This document shows positions 31,982 through 41,223 of a DNA stretch of 64,000 bases, piece after piece. Source of the DNA: Bifidobacterium stellenboschense (lineage in GTDB: Bacteria; Actinomycetota; Actinomycetes; Actinomycetales; Bifidobacteriaceae). The notes under the pieces are model-generated. The model was given only the letters and a program-made list of their open reading frames with translations. It was not told where the DNA came from and ran no database searches. The position numbers were made by a program, and so were the translations under genes. How positions within the stretch are numbered: position 1 is the first letter of the stretch; each line of letters opens with the position of its first letter. The DNA is taken from contig NZ_JGZP01000014.1 of the NCBI RefSeq assembly GCF_000741785.1, positions 248,001 to 312,000 on the forward strand. The letters run 5' to 3'.

Positions 31982-32839
31982 ATGGCGATTCTCAACTGGA
32001 ACCTCAAGAAGACGGCCGCGGCGGCGCTCGCCACCCTGCTGGTCGTCGGCGGTCTGAGCGGCTGCGGCACCTCCGCCAACGCGGAGGAGAGCAACGCACA
32101 GACCATCCGCGTCGGCGTCGGCAACGCCTGGGCCCCCTACGACTATGTGGACGAGAACGGCAAGGCCGCGGGCTACGAGGTCGAAGTGCTCAAGAAGATC
32201 GACGAGAAACTGCCCGAATACAAGTTCGACATCCAGCCGGCCGCCTTCGACACGCTGCTGGTCTCGCTCGACGCCGGCAAACTGGATCTCATCGCGCACA
32301 CGTGGCGTCTCAACGAACAGCGTGAGAAGAAGTACAACTGGACCAAGCAGTCCGATTTGCGCAGTGTGGTGCGCATCGTCACCTCGAAGAAGAGCAAGGT
32401 GAAGTACAACAGCATCGCCGACTTCGCCGGGCACTCCGTGTACGCGGCGGTGGGCGAGTCCACGTCGCAGCAGATGGAGGAGTACAACAAGCAGCACCCG
32501 GACAACCCGATTAAGATCGTATACGCCAACGCGAACGTCACCACCGAACAACGCTACACGGCGCTCGCGCAGGGCAAGGTGGATGCCTGGTACTGCCCCG
32601 AACCGGTCCTCAACGACATGAACAAGAACTTCGGCGGCGGGCTCAAGGCCGTCGGCAAGCCGCTGGAACAGAAGAACACCACGTTCTTCACCCAGAAGGG
32701 CGAAAAGCAGACCAAGCTCACCAACGCCATCGACGGAGCCCTGAAGGAGCTGCGCGCCGACGGCACGCTCAAGAAGCTCGGCGAGCAGTATCTCGGCGGC
32801 GACTTCTCCCAGCAGCTGAGCGCGTCCGAGGAGTACTGA
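31982..32839 (+). CDS. amino-acid-type ABC transporter substrate-binding lipoprotein
   Basis: 285-aa family 3 binding protein. A signal peptide with lipobox LSGC precedes an Asn/Ala/Glu linker; the mature part begins TIRVGVGNAWAPYDYVDENG, typical of polar amino-acid binding proteins such as those for cystine, glutamine or arginine. AAAGGA precedes ATG 31982 by about 10 nt. The stop codon overlaps the next start (TGATG), so permease translation is coupled. Ligand specificity cannot be read; an amino acid or small peptide-like compound is likely. Confidence 0.9.
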   Translation: MAILNWNLKKTAAAALATLLVVGGLSGCGTSANAEESNAQTIRVGVGNAWAPYDYVDENGKAAGYEVEVLKKIDEKLPEYKFDIQPAAFDTLLVSLDAGKLDLIAHTWRLNEQREKKYNWTKQSDLRSVVRIVTSKKSKVKYNSIADFAGHSVYAAVGESTSQQMEEYNKQHPDNPIKIVYANANVTTEQRYTALAQGKVDAWYCPEPVLNDMNKNFGGGLKAVGKPLEQKNTTFFTQKGEKQTKLTNAIDGALKELRADGTLKKLGEQYLGGDFSQQLSASEEY

Positions 32840-33546
32840 TGGGCGGCGAAGTGCAATTGTTCTCGTTCGATCGGCTTGAGAACGTGTTCCCCAAAGTCCT
32901 CGGGGCCTTGCCGGTCACGTTGCTCATCGTGGTGACGGCGCTCGCCATCGGAGGCCTGCTTGGTCTGTTCATTGCCTTCGTGCGCGTGCATCACATTCCC
33001 GTACTGGACCAGCTGGCCGTCGTCTACATTTCGTTCGTGCGCAGCACCCCCGAAATCGTCCAGCTGTTCATCGTCTACTATGGGGTGCCGCTCATCGCGC
33101 AGGCGCTGACCGGCGTGGACCTGAGCGCGGTCGAGGCATTGTACTTCGTGCTCATCGCCTTCGGCATCAACCAGTCGGCCTATCTCGCGGAATTGTTCCG
33201 TGGCGGTTTCGAGGCGGTCCCCGCCGGCCAATACGAGGCGGGTGATGCCGTCGGCCTGACCAGATTCCAGACGTTCCGCCGGGTGATCGTCCCCCAGGCC
33301 GTGCAGCTCATCATCCCCGGTCTCGGCATCACCATCATCGCCCTGTTCCGCAACACGTCGATCGCCGCCACGCTCGGCGTCGCCGACATGATGGGCAAGG
33401 CCGGTCTCATCGGCGCCGCCACCTACCACTATCTCGAACCGTATGTGGCGGCGACGGTGATCTTCCTCGTCATCAGCATCGCGTTGGAGCTGCTGTTCCG
33501 GCAGCTCAACAAGCGCGTGGTCTTCGGAAGGAGGCAGACGGCATGA
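32839..33546 (+). CDS. amino-acid ABC transporter permease (HisM/TcyL type), first
   Basis: 235-aa permease with about five membrane segments. The family motif FVRSTPEIVQLFIVYYG and the EAA loop YEAGDAVGLTRFQTFRRVI are clear. It overlaps both neighbours by one and four bases, so the three membrane components are translated as a unit. Confidence 0.9.
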   Translation: MGGEVQLFSFDRLENVFPKVLGALPVTLLIVVTALAIGGLLGLFIAFVRVHHIPVLDQLAVVYISFVRSTPEIVQLFIVYYGVPLIAQALTGVDLSAVEALYFVLIAFGINQSAYLAELFRGGFEAVPAGQYEAGDAVGLTRFQTFRRVIVPQAVQLIIPGLGITIIALFRNTSIAATLGVADMMGKAGLIGAATYHYLEPYVAATVIFLVISIALELLFRQLNKRVVFGRRQTA

Positions 33547-34256
33547 GACCGTTCTCCAGTCAGCAGTTCGTCGACAGTCTCGTCGCCGCGAGCCATTTCA
33601 TCCCGCAGACGTTGCTGCTCATCGCGGTGCCGTTCGTCGTGAGCATCGCGATCGGATTCGTCGTCGCCGTGATCCGCGTCTGGCGGATTCCCGTCCTTGC
33701 GCCGGTCCTCCAAGTGCTCACGACCATCATCCGCGGCATTCCCGTCTACCTGCTGTTGGTCATCGCCAACCTTCTGTACGACCTGTATTTCGACACGATC
33801 GCCGAGCATTTCGGATGGGCGGCGCGCAAATCAGGCGCGGGACTGCTGAACCTGTCCATCGTCATCCTGAGCATCGCGTTCATCCCGGCGGCCGCCGAAT
33901 TCCTCCGCGGCGCGATGCTCGCAGTGCCGGCAAGCCAGTACGAGGCCGGCTACGCCTCCGGACTCACCCGGTTGCAGATCCTGCGCAGAATCGTGATTCC
34001 ACAGATGATTCCCGAAGCCATCCCCAGCATCTCCAACATGCTGATCTCCCTCATCAAGGCGTCGGCGCTCACTAGCGCCATCGGCGTGATGGACATCCTC
34101 AACGAGTCCATCCGCTCCGCCAGCTACAACTACAACCTGCTCGAAGCGTATCTGGCCGCGGCCCTGCTGTACTGGGGGCTCGCCGTGGGCATCGAACTGC
34201 TGATGAAGGCCGCGGAATTGCGCGCCGGACGATTCAAAAAGGCGTTGGCCGCCTGA
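33543..34256 (+). CDS. amino-acid ABC transporter permease, second
   Basis: 237-aa partner permease with the corresponding motifs TIIRGIPVYLLLVIAN and YEAGYASGLTRLQILRRIVI. It begins at ATGA overlapping the previous stop. Two non-identical permeases imply a heterodimeric importer. Confidence 0.9.
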   Translation: MRPFSSQQFVDSLVAASHFIPQTLLLIAVPFVVSIAIGFVVAVIRVWRIPVLAPVLQVLTTIIRGIPVYLLLVIANLLYDLYFDTIAEHFGWAARKSGAGLLNLSIVILSIAFIPAAAEFLRGAMLAVPASQYEAGYASGLTRLQILRRIVIPQMIPEAIPSISNMLISLIKASALTSAIGVMDILNESIRSASYNYNLLEAYLAAALLYWGLAVGIELLMKAAELRAGRFKKALAA

Positions 34257-34289
34257 ACCGGGCCGATGCGGAAAGCGAGACAGAACACC

Positions 34290-35069
34290 ATGATCGAAAT
34301 CCAGCATGTCAGCAAGTCATTCGGCGGCAACCAAGTATTGAAGGACGTCAGTCTGAGTCTTGAACACGGCCAGGTGGTCGCGATCCTCGGCCCGTCCGGC
34401 TCGGGCAAGACCACGTTCCTCAGGAGCCTCAACTTCCTGGAGCGCGCCGACAGCGGAACCCTGCGTCTCGGCGACGACGTCTACGACCTGCATTCCGCCA
34501 ACAAGAAGCAGGTGCTTGAAGTCCGCCGCAAGACCGGATTCGTGTTCCAGCACTACAACCTGTTCGCCAACATGACCGCGCTGGGCAACGTCATGGAAGG
34601 ACTCGTCACCGCGCGCAAAGTGCCGAAGAAGGAGGCGGAGCGCATCGCCAAGGAGGCGCTTGACAAGGTAGGGCTCTCCGACCGCTACGACTACTATCCC
34701 GCCCAACTGTCCGGAGGCCAGCAGCAGCGTGTGAGCATCGCGCGTGCCATCGCCACGAATCCCGAGGTGATCCTGTTCGACGAGCCCACGTCGGCACTCG
34801 ACCCCGAACTGATCGGCGAAGTGCTCGCCGTCATGCAGGATCTCGCCCAATCGGGTACCACGATGATCGTCGTCACGCACGAGATGGGCTTCGCCCGCAA
34901 CGTGGCCGACAAGGTGCTGTTCATGGAAGGCGGCGTCGTGGTCGAGGAGGGGACCCCCGACCGGATCTTCAACCATGCCAGGCAGGAGCGTACGCGCGAG
35001 TTCCTGCAGCGCGTGAGCGGCGTGCCGGCCGCCTCCGGCATCCCGGTGGCCACCGCCAAGGCTGCCTGA
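34290..35069 (+). CDS. amino-acid ABC transporter ATP-binding protein
   Basis: 259-aa ATPase with Walker [10 protein letters not shown], signature LSGGQQQR, Walker [15 protein letters not shown] and H-loop VVTHEMGF. It closely resembles GlnQ/TcyN-type subunits. ATG 34290 gives the normal start [12 protein letters not shown]; an in-frame ATG at 34266 would add eight polar residues. With the preceding three genes it forms a complete importer. Confidence 0.92.
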   Translation: MIEIQHVSKSFGGNQVLKDVSLSLEHGQVVAILGPSGSGKTTFLRSLNFLERADSGTLRLGDDVYDLHSANKKQVLEVRRKTGFVFQHYNLFANMTALGNVMEGLVTARKVPKKEAERIAKEALDKVGLSDRYDYYPAQLSGGQQQRVSIARAIATNPEVILFDEPTSALDPELIGEVLAVMQDLAQSGTTMIVVTHEMGFARNVADKVLFMEGGVVVEEGTPDRIFNHARQERTREFLQRVSGVPAASGIPVATAKAA

Positions 35070-35124
35070 ACGCCGGCCTCCTATATCGCGCATATCCGAG
35101 ACATACCGCAGAAGGGGATAAATC

Positions 35125-36531
35125 ATGACCATCGCCGACGAAACGACCGCGGTGAAGCGGCAGACCACCACCGCCGTGGACGCCGCGCTGCACGAACTGT
35201 ACGACGCGCTGCCCGAAGGCGTCATCTCCGTATGGGGCGACGACATCGCCGCGCACGCGCAGGACTTCTCGATCTTCTCGCCGCACCGCACGTCCGCGTT
35301 GCTCCTGCCGGAGACCGTGGATCAGGTGCGGCGGATACTCGCCATCGCCAACAAGCATGCGGTGCCGGTATTCACGTGGGGGCGTGGAACCGGCATGGCG
35401 GGCAGCGCCACACCTACGCGCGACGGCTTCATCCTGTCCACCGAACGCCTCAACCGCATTCTCGACATCAACACGGTCGACGAGACCGTCACCGTCGAAG
35501 CCGGCGTCATCACCGCGGACATCAACAAGGCCGTCGAACGATACGGACTGTTCTACGCGCCCGATCCGGCCAGCGCCGCGATCTCCAGCATCGGAGGCAA
35601 CATCGCCACCAACGCCGGGGGATTCCATTGCGTCAAATACGGAGTGACCAAGGATTCCGTGCTGTCCCTCACCGTGGTGCTCGCCGACGGCAGCGTCATC
35701 ACCACCGGGCGCCACACCATCAAGAACGTGTCCGGGCTCGACGTGACATCCCTGTTCGTCGGGTCGGAGGGGCTGCTGGGCGTGGTCGTCCAGGCCACGC
35801 TGCGACTGCGTCCGCGTCCGACCACCACCGCGACGGTCGTCGGATTCGTGCCGCGCATCGAAGACACCGGCAAAGGCGTGGAGGCCGTGGTCGGCAGCCG
35901 CGTGCAGCCGTCGGTGTGCGAGATGCTCGAATTCCTGCCGCAGATCCGTGAATCCGCGCGGTTCGCGCCGGTCGTCGGCGACGCGCAGTGGATGCTGCTC
36001 ATCCAGACCGACGGCGAAGGCGCGGCCGCGGACGCCGCCAAGCTCACGGCCGCATTGGAGAGCGTCGGCGCCACCGCGGTACAGGTCACCGATCCGGACG
36101 AGGTCGACTGGCTGTTCGAACTGCGCCGTTCCGGAAAACCGTATCCGACCGACGCGTGGCTCGCAGGCGGCGACGTCGCGGTGCCGCTGTCGAAACTCGC
36201 CGGATTCCTCGCAACGATCACCGGCATCGCCGAACGACGCGGATTGACTTACCAGATCGTCGCGCACGTGGGCGACGGCAACCTCCACTCCGCGTTCTTC
36301 GCGCCGAAGAGCGAATACGACACCTATCCGGAGATCCTCAACGAGGCGCATCGCGAAATGGTCCAGGAGGCGCTCGCCATCGGCGGCACCCTCACCGGGG
36401 AGCACGGCATCGGTCTGGAACTGAAGGCGTACCTCGCCGACCAGATCGGCGAACGCAATCTCGAACTGCAGCGCGCCATCAAACGCGTATACGACCCGAA
36501 GGGGATTCTCAACCCCGGAAAGTGGCTGTGA
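35125..36531 (+). CDS. FAD-linked 2-hydroxyacid dehydrogenase (GlcD / D-lactate dehydrogenase type)
   Basis: 468-aa flavoprotein of the vanillyl-alcohol oxidase superfamily. The N-terminal FAD domain has WGRGTGMAGSATP and NIATNAGGFHCVKYG; the C-terminal domain has HVGDGNLHSAFF and GEHGIGLELKAYL. Members oxidise D-lactate, glycolate, D-2-hydroxyglutarate or similar to the keto acid. ATG 35125 follows AAGGGGAT. The aminotransferase gene starts two bases after its stop, suggesting that the keto product is transaminated. That coupling is inference. Confidence 0.88.
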   Translation: MTIADETTAVKRQTTTAVDAALHELYDALPEGVISVWGDDIAAHAQDFSIFSPHRTSALLLPETVDQVRRILAIANKHAVPVFTWGRGTGMAGSATPTRDGFILSTERLNRILDINTVDETVTVEAGVITADINKAVERYGLFYAPDPASAAISSIGGNIATNAGGFHCVKYGVTKDSVLSLTVVLADGSVITTGRHTIKNVSGLDVTSLFVGSEGLLGVVVQATLRLRPRPTTTATVVGFVPRIEDTGKGVEAVVGSRVQPSVCEMLEFLPQIRESARFAPVVGDAQWMLLIQTDGEGAAADAAKLTAALESVGATAVQVTDPDEVDWLFELRRSGKPYPTDAWLAGGDVAVPLSKLAGFLATITGIAERRGLTYQIVAHVGDGNLHSAFFAPKSEYDTYPEILNEAHREMVQEALAIGGTLTGEHGIGLELKAYLADQIGERNLELQRAIKRVYDPKGILNPGKWL

Positions 36532-36533
36532 CC

Positions 36534-37718
36534 ATGGCAGAGTATTCCGCACTGTTCCGGCGTCTCGACGCCAAGTCGCCGTTCTCGTCCGGCAACGACA
36601 TCGATCCCATCGAAACCAAGCTGCTGCCGTTCGACATCGGCATCCCGGATCTCTCCCTGCTCCCCGGCGACGATTACGCACGGGCCGCGGCCGAAGTGTT
36701 CGGCGGCCCACGGTTCAATGAAGCGGTCTCCTATTCGGCGTACGAGGGCATCACACGGCTACGCGAACAGGTGGCGCTGCGCCGCCATACGAACGTCGAG
36801 AACGTGTTCATCACGACCGGCGCCACGCAAGGCATCTTCCTGACCATATCCGCGTACGTCGATCCCGGCGACGTGGTCGTGGTCGAGAATCCCACGTTCC
36901 CGTTCGCGTTGAAGGCGCTCAGGCTCGCCGGCGCGGATATCCGCACCGTACCCACCGGACCGCGGGGATTGGATGTGGATGCGTTGGAGGAGCTTCTCGA
37001 ATCCGGTGTGAACGTCAGACTCGTCTACACGGTGTCCGACTTCCAGAACCCCACGGGCGTGACCTTGTCCGCCAGGTCCAAGGCGCGACTGCTGGATCTG
37101 GCGGAACGATACGATTTCGTCATCGCCGCCGACAGCCCGTACCGCGACCTCTGGTTCGACCAGCCGCCGGCGGAATTCCCCCAGGAAGAGCGTGAGCTCA
37201 AGGACGGAGGCCATCTCGTCGAGATCGGTTCGTTCTCCAAAACGCTCGGCCCCGGGTGGCGCGTCGGCTGGAACATCGCCGACGCCGCCACGGTGGAACG
37301 CTTCGCCGCCTACCGCACCAGCGCCGAAGTCCATCCCTCCGGAGTCGCCCAATCCATCGTCTCCACCCTGCTCGGATGGGACGGCTGGTATGACGGGCTC
37401 GTCGCGAAACAACGCGAAACCTACCGGCGCAAGGCGTACGCCCTCTACGACACCCTCATCGACGTCTTCGGCGCGGACATCGTCGTAAGGCGTCCGGAAG
37501 GCGGATACTTCCTGTGGGCGCAGTTCCCGGAACGGTTGGATCCGGCGGCTGACGGGCGCCGTCGGGAACTGGCCCGACGCAACGTCCGCGTCGTGCAGGG
37601 CGACTCCTTCTATCCGTACGACACCGGGTCGCGGGCGTTGCGACTCGCGTTCTCGTTCCTCCCCGAAGAGGACCTCATCGAAGGGTCACGGCGCATCGGC
37701 CAGTCATTGCTCGGCTGA
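36534..37718 (+). CDS. class I/II PLP-dependent aminotransferase
   Basis: 394-aa aminotransferase. YEGITRLREQ, TTGATQGIFL, DFQNPTGV, AADSPYRDL and the PLP lysine in SFSKTLGPGWRVGW are characteristic of the 2-aminoadipate/MocR-like group, but without the MocR DNA-binding domain. It starts two bases after the FAD dehydrogenase stop and uses the ribosome binding site GGAAAG within that gene. Paired with an amino-acid importer it probably removes or adds an amino group on the imported compound. Confidence 0.88.
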   Translation: MAEYSALFRRLDAKSPFSSGNDIDPIETKLLPFDIGIPDLSLLPGDDYARAAAEVFGGPRFNEAVSYSAYEGITRLREQVALRRHTNVENVFITTGATQGIFLTISAYVDPGDVVVVENPTFPFALKALRLAGADIRTVPTGPRGLDVDALEELLESGVNVRLVYTVSDFQNPTGVTLSARSKARLLDLAERYDFVIAADSPYRDLWFDQPPAEFPQEERELKDGGHLVEIGSFSKTLGPGWRVGWNIADAATVERFAAYRTSAEVHPSGVAQSIVSTLLGWDGWYDGLVAKQRETYRRKAYALYDTLIDVFGADIVVRRPEGGYFLWAQFPERLDPAADGRRRELARRNVRVVQGDSFYPYDTGSRALRLAFSFLPEEDLIEGSRRIGQSLLG

Positions 37719-37873
37719 GTCGTCGATCGGACCGGCTCCGGTTTCCTTTCCCGTCGCCTCTTCACCCATCATCATTCAACCCATACGGTCGTTTCGGCCA
37801 TGCACAGCGCCGGCGTCTCATGACTGCGCGCATCGCATCACGATCCACACCACGACAACACAGGAGTTCAGCC

Positions 37874-39265
37874 ATGGCGGACACCATCATCGACAGCACC
37901 CGTCCCTTCGACTATCTGAACGAGTTCCTCGGACTCGCACGTTCCGGCGCGCAATGGCTGGAAACGCACGCCAAGCGCGATGAAGACGGCATCTACTGGG
38001 ACTACGAGCCGGAGGCGGGCACCCCCGGCGGACACTCATTGTTCAGCGGCGACGGCGGAGTGGCGTTGGCGTTCCTCCAGCTTTGGCAGGAGACCGGTGA
38101 ACGGCATTATCTGGATGTCGCCGTCGAGCAGGCCGAAGCACATGTGAAGCGGTACCGGCGTGGCACGTTGGCCCCGGAACGGGCGCAACGCGGTCTCGCC
38201 GGGCTGGAGAAGATCCCGGGCAACGAGTGGAGCTACTATCTCGGCGTCACCGGTCCCGCCTACGTCGTGCTCGAAGTCGGACGCAACGCCGAACGGCGTG
38301 ATCTGGTCGACGCGGGACTGGCGATCCTCGACGACGTCATCGCACATGCACAGCCCGCCGGAAACGACGGCGAAGGCGTGCAATGGTCCGGAGAACCGGG
38401 AATCCTGCTCGATGGCGGCATCATCGTCGTGCTCGCGTGGGCGTATGAGACGTTCGGGCGCAAGGAGTATGCGACGGTCATCGAGCATGCCGCCGAAGCC
38501 GTGCTCGCCAAAGCGATTCATCATGGTGAGGACGGGCAGGGGCATGCCGTCCTCTCCTGGCAGGGCTTGAACTCCACCACACTCGGCGCGCCGGCCTCCG
38601 TCGAATGGCCCGGATTCGAATTCGGTACCGCGGGCGTCGGCTTCCTGCTCACGCGCGCATGGCAGGTCACCGGACGTAGGGAGTTCCTCGACGCCGCGCT
38701 CGCCGGCAAAGCCTACCTCGACTCCATCGCCGTACCCGTGGGGAAGGGGCGTCTGATCCCGTACCGCACGGACCGCGGCGACCTGTTCTATCTCGGCAAC
38801 TGCCACGGTCCTTCGGGCACGTCGCGCTTCGCGCAGGAGCTGGCCGTCGCCACCGGCGAATCGCAGTACCTCGATTGGCGTGACGACCTGTACCGCGGGC
38901 TCGTCGCCACCGGTGCGCCGCAGACCCATTCCGTGGGTTACTGGCACACGTCCACGTTGTGCTGCGGCACGGCGGCCATCGCGCACTTCGGCATCGCGCT
39001 CTGGTCGGCGACCGGCGGCGACGCGCATCGGGACTTCGCCTTGGGGGCTGCGCGGCAGCTCGCCGGCGAATCCTTCCTGGAGAACGGGCCGGCGCACTGG
39101 CCGGACGCGTTCGTGCGCGTCGAACCGGATTACGTGTCGTCGCGCAGCTCCTACCTGGCCGGTGTGGCAGGCATCGTCGCCGTGCTCGTCGAGGCGGCGC
39201 GACTTGCGCGCGGTGCGAAGCCGTCCCTGCGCCTGCCGGAGGATCCCTACCCGCGCGAGGCGTAA
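37874..39265 (+). CDS. stand-alone LanC-like (lanthionine synthetase C family) protein
   Basis: 463-aa protein with the helical repeat pattern of an alpha/alpha barrel and two LanC-like zinc motifs: GNCHGPSG (Cys310) and LCCGTAA (Cys363, Cys364). In LanC and eukaryotic LANCL the second site reads LCHG, so the histidine ligand is replaced by cysteine here. No precursor peptide or lanthipeptide dehydratase is nearby. LanC enzymes add thiols to dehydroamino acids. ATG 37874 follows AGGAG. As last gene of an importer-oxidoreductase-aminotransferase operon it may act on a small thioether or dehydroamino acid; an unrelated alpha/alpha-barrel enzyme, such as an epimerase or glycosidase, is the alternative. 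Confidence 0.72.
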   Translation: MADTIIDSTRPFDYLNEFLGLARSGAQWLETHAKRDEDGIYWDYEPEAGTPGGHSLFSGDGGVALAFLQLWQETGERHYLDVAVEQAEAHVKRYRRGTLAPERAQRGLAGLEKIPGNEWSYYLGVTGPAYVVLEVGRNAERRDLVDAGLAILDDVIAHAQPAGNDGEGVQWSGEPGILLDGGIIVVLAWAYETFGRKEYATVIEHAAEAVLAKAIHHGEDGQGHAVLSWQGLNSTTLGAPASVEWPGFEFGTAGVGFLLTRAWQVTGRREFLDAALAGKAYLDSIAVPVGKGRLIPYRTDRGDLFYLGNCHGPSGTSRFAQELAVATGESQYLDWRDDLYRGLVATGAPQTHSVGYWHTSTLCCGTAAIAHFGIALWSATGGDAHRDFALGAARQLAGESFLENGPAHWPDAFVRVEPDYVSSRSSYLAGVAGIVAVLVEAARLARGAKPSLRLPEDPYPREA

Positions 39266-39304
39266 GGAAGACGTAGAACGCTCGTAGGCATTCCCTAGCG
39301 CACA

Positions 39305-39427
39305 TTTCTTAGGTACATCGGTCATTTCTTAGGTAGGTATTCCCGGCGGAGCGGGGCCGGAATCAAGAGGATTCCGGCCCCGTTTTCGCGACGGAGGTAC
39401 CTAAGAAGCGTCGGATGTGCCTAAGAA
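39305..39427. repeat. phased TTTCTTAGG sites bracketing a terminator
   Basis: Two copies of TTTCTTAGG on the plus strand (39305-39313, 39325-39333) and two complementary CCTAAGAA copies (39400-39407, 39420-39427) are each 20 bp apart. They form the arms of a large inverted repeat around the terminator at 39352-39386. Confidence 0.7.
39352..39386 (+). terminator. Rho-independent terminator of the SDR-to-LanC operon
   Basis: CGGGGCCGGAAT (39352-39363) pairs perfectly with ATTCCGGCCCCG (39371-39382), followed by TTTT. It lies 86 bp after the stop codon of the LanC-like gene. Confidence 0.85.
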
Positions 39428-39493
39428 ACGCGCAAAGGGACGGTGGCAAGCCGGGAACTCCGCCGAGTTCACCTCCGACTTCGCGGCGCCATG

Positions 39494-39549
39494 CACGAAA
39501 CCGACGGTATGGCGCCACCGGATTTGCCACGAAACCGACGGTATGGCGC
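39494..39549 (+). repeat. two identical 22-bp direct repeats
   Basis: CACGAAACCGACGGTATGGC begins both copies (39494-39515 and 39528-39549), 34 bp apart. They lie in the 461-bp gap 39266-39726 upstream of the MetY-like gene. The rest of the gap shows no gene. Confidence 0.7.
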
Positions 39550-39726
39550 TGCCAGCTCTTCCCATGACCAACCCCATAACCAACCCTTATAGTCGCGCAC
39601 CGGAAATCGCGATACCTGTGCGACGATTCGCGAGTACGTTGTCTGATAGCGTTCGAAACAGTGTTATCGCGGGCGGTCGGATCATGCCCGCCGATTCGAG
39701 TCGGTGCCAAGTGAAGGGAATCATCC

Positions 39727-41127
39727 ATGGCGGTCAATGTGTCGGTCAATTCGGGTAACGGCAAGTCAGGCGGTGCGGCGGCCTCCACCGCAACCGCCTC
39801 CACTGCAACCGCCATCACCGGCGAGCTTCCCGCCGACGCGGCCTTCGCCACGCGCGCCATCCACGCGGGCTACGTCCCGGCCGACAACGGCCGTGCCGCC
39901 GTGCCGCCCATCTACGCGTCCGCCGCATTCGACCTGGGCGACGCGTCGCGCGGCGACGCGCTCGCGGCCGGCGAACTCGACGGATTCGAATACTCGCGCG
40001 TCGCCAACCCCACCGTCGACGCGTTGGAACGCCGCGTCGCCGCGCTCGAAGGCGGCATCGGCGCGGTCGCGGTCGGTTCCGGCATGGCGGCCGTCACGTA
40101 CGCGCTCATGTGCGCGGGCGAGGGCGGCGGCCGCATCATCGCCCCCTCCAACCTGTACGGCGCGAGCGTCGACGCGCTCGGCGACTTCCTCCCACAGTTC
40201 GGCATCCACACGGATTTCGTGAAGAACGTGAACGACCTCGACGAGGTCGCCTCGAAGATCGGCCCCGACACGCGCGCCATCTTCGCCGAGACCGTCGCCA
40301 ACCCGTCCACCGAGCTGCTCGACATCGAACCGTTGGCGCGTCTCGCGCACGAGCATGGCGTCGCGCTCATCGTCGACAACACGGTGCCCACGCCGTACCT
40401 GCTGCGTCCGATCGAATTCGGCGCCGACGTGGTCGTCCATTCGACCACGAAGGGCATCACCGGGCACGGCAACGCGATCGGCGGCATCGTGGTCTCCGGC
40501 GGCACGTTCGATTGGGCGAACGGCCGGTTCCCGCAGTTCACCGCACGCCAGCAGGTCATCAGCGACGACCGCAACGGCGAATGGCACAGCTTCGCCGAGA
40601 AGTACGGCAAGGCGGCGTTCATCAAACGCATCCGCATCAAGTACCTGCGCACGTTCGGCGCGGTCGCGAGCCCGTTCAACGCGTATCTGTCGCTCGTCGG
40701 ATTGGAGACGCTGCCGCAGCGCGTCTCGCGTCAGGTCGAGTCCGCGCGACGCATCGCCGCGCATCTGACGCGCACCCCGCACGTCGTCAAGGTCAATTAC
40801 TCCGGTCTCGGCAACACGCCGCAGTTCGATCTGGTCGGCAAGTACTTCCCGAACGGCGTCGGTCAGATCCTGTCGTTCCTCGTCGACGGCAGCGCCGACA
40901 ACGTGCGCCGCATCATCGACGGCACGCGGCTGTTCTCCTACGTGCCGAACATCGGCGACGCGCGTTCGCTCATCGTCGATCCGGCGCACATCACGCACCG
41001 CGAGGTGCCGGCCGAGGCGCGCGTCGCCGCCGGCGTGACCGACAATCTGATCCGACTGTCCATCGGACTGGAGGACGCCGCCGATCTGATCGCCGACCTC
41101 GACCAAGCCATCGCCGCCGCCTACTGA
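39727..41127 (+). CDS. O-acetylhomoserine sulfhydrylase-type PLP enzyme (MetY-like)
   Basis: 466-aa enzyme that forms homocysteine from O-acetylhomoserine and sulfide in methionine synthesis. The PLP lysine is in HSTTKGITGHG, with YSRVANPTVDALE, PSNLYGASVDAL and VDNTVPTPYLLRPIEFG. The length fits MetY (about 430 aa) plus an Ala/Thr-rich N-terminal extension of about 35 residues. ATG 39727 follows GAAGGGAA. The N-terminal extension is unusual; a later start is possible but no better ribosome binding site is present. Confidence 0.87.
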   Translation: MAVNVSVNSGNGKSGGAAASTATASTATAITGELPADAAFATRAIHAGYVPADNGRAAVPPIYASAAFDLGDASRGDALAAGELDGFEYSRVANPTVDALERRVAALEGGIGAVAVGSGMAAVTYALMCAGEGGGRIIAPSNLYGASVDALGDFLPQFGIHTDFVKNVNDLDEVASKIGPDTRAIFAETVANPSTELLDIEPLARLAHEHGVALIVDNTVPTPYLLRPIEFGADVVVHSTTKGITGHGNAIGGIVVSGGTFDWANGRFPQFTARQQVISDDRNGEWHSFAEKYGKAAFIKRIRIKYLRTFGAVASPFNAYLSLVGLETLPQRVSRQVESARRIAAHLTRTPHVVKVNYSGLGNTPQFDLVGKYFPNGVGQILSFLVDGSADNVRRIIDGTRLFSYVPNIGDARSLIVDPAHITHREVPAEARVAAGVTDNLIRLSIGLEDAADLIADLDQAIAAAY

Positions 41128-41134
41128 CGCGCGT

Positions 41135-41168
41135 GCCGCCCGTGACGCACGTCGTGCGCGCGGGCGGC
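41135..41168 (+). terminator. stem-loop terminator after the MetY-like gene
   Basis: GCCGCCCG (41135-41142) pairs with CGGGCGGC (41161-41168), with an inner GCAC/GTGC stem and TT after it. It lies 8 bp past the stop codon. Confidence 0.55.
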
Positions 41169-41223
41169 TTCACGCGTACAGTAGCGTTACGGAAAACGGA
41201 TGATGACGAGGGGAGCGGCGGAC

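Noticed and set aside
37874..39265. Lanthipeptide biosynthesis cluster
   Set aside because: Only a LanC-like protein is present; there is no dehydratase, no precursor peptide with Ser/Thr/Cys pattern, no dedicated peptide exporter.
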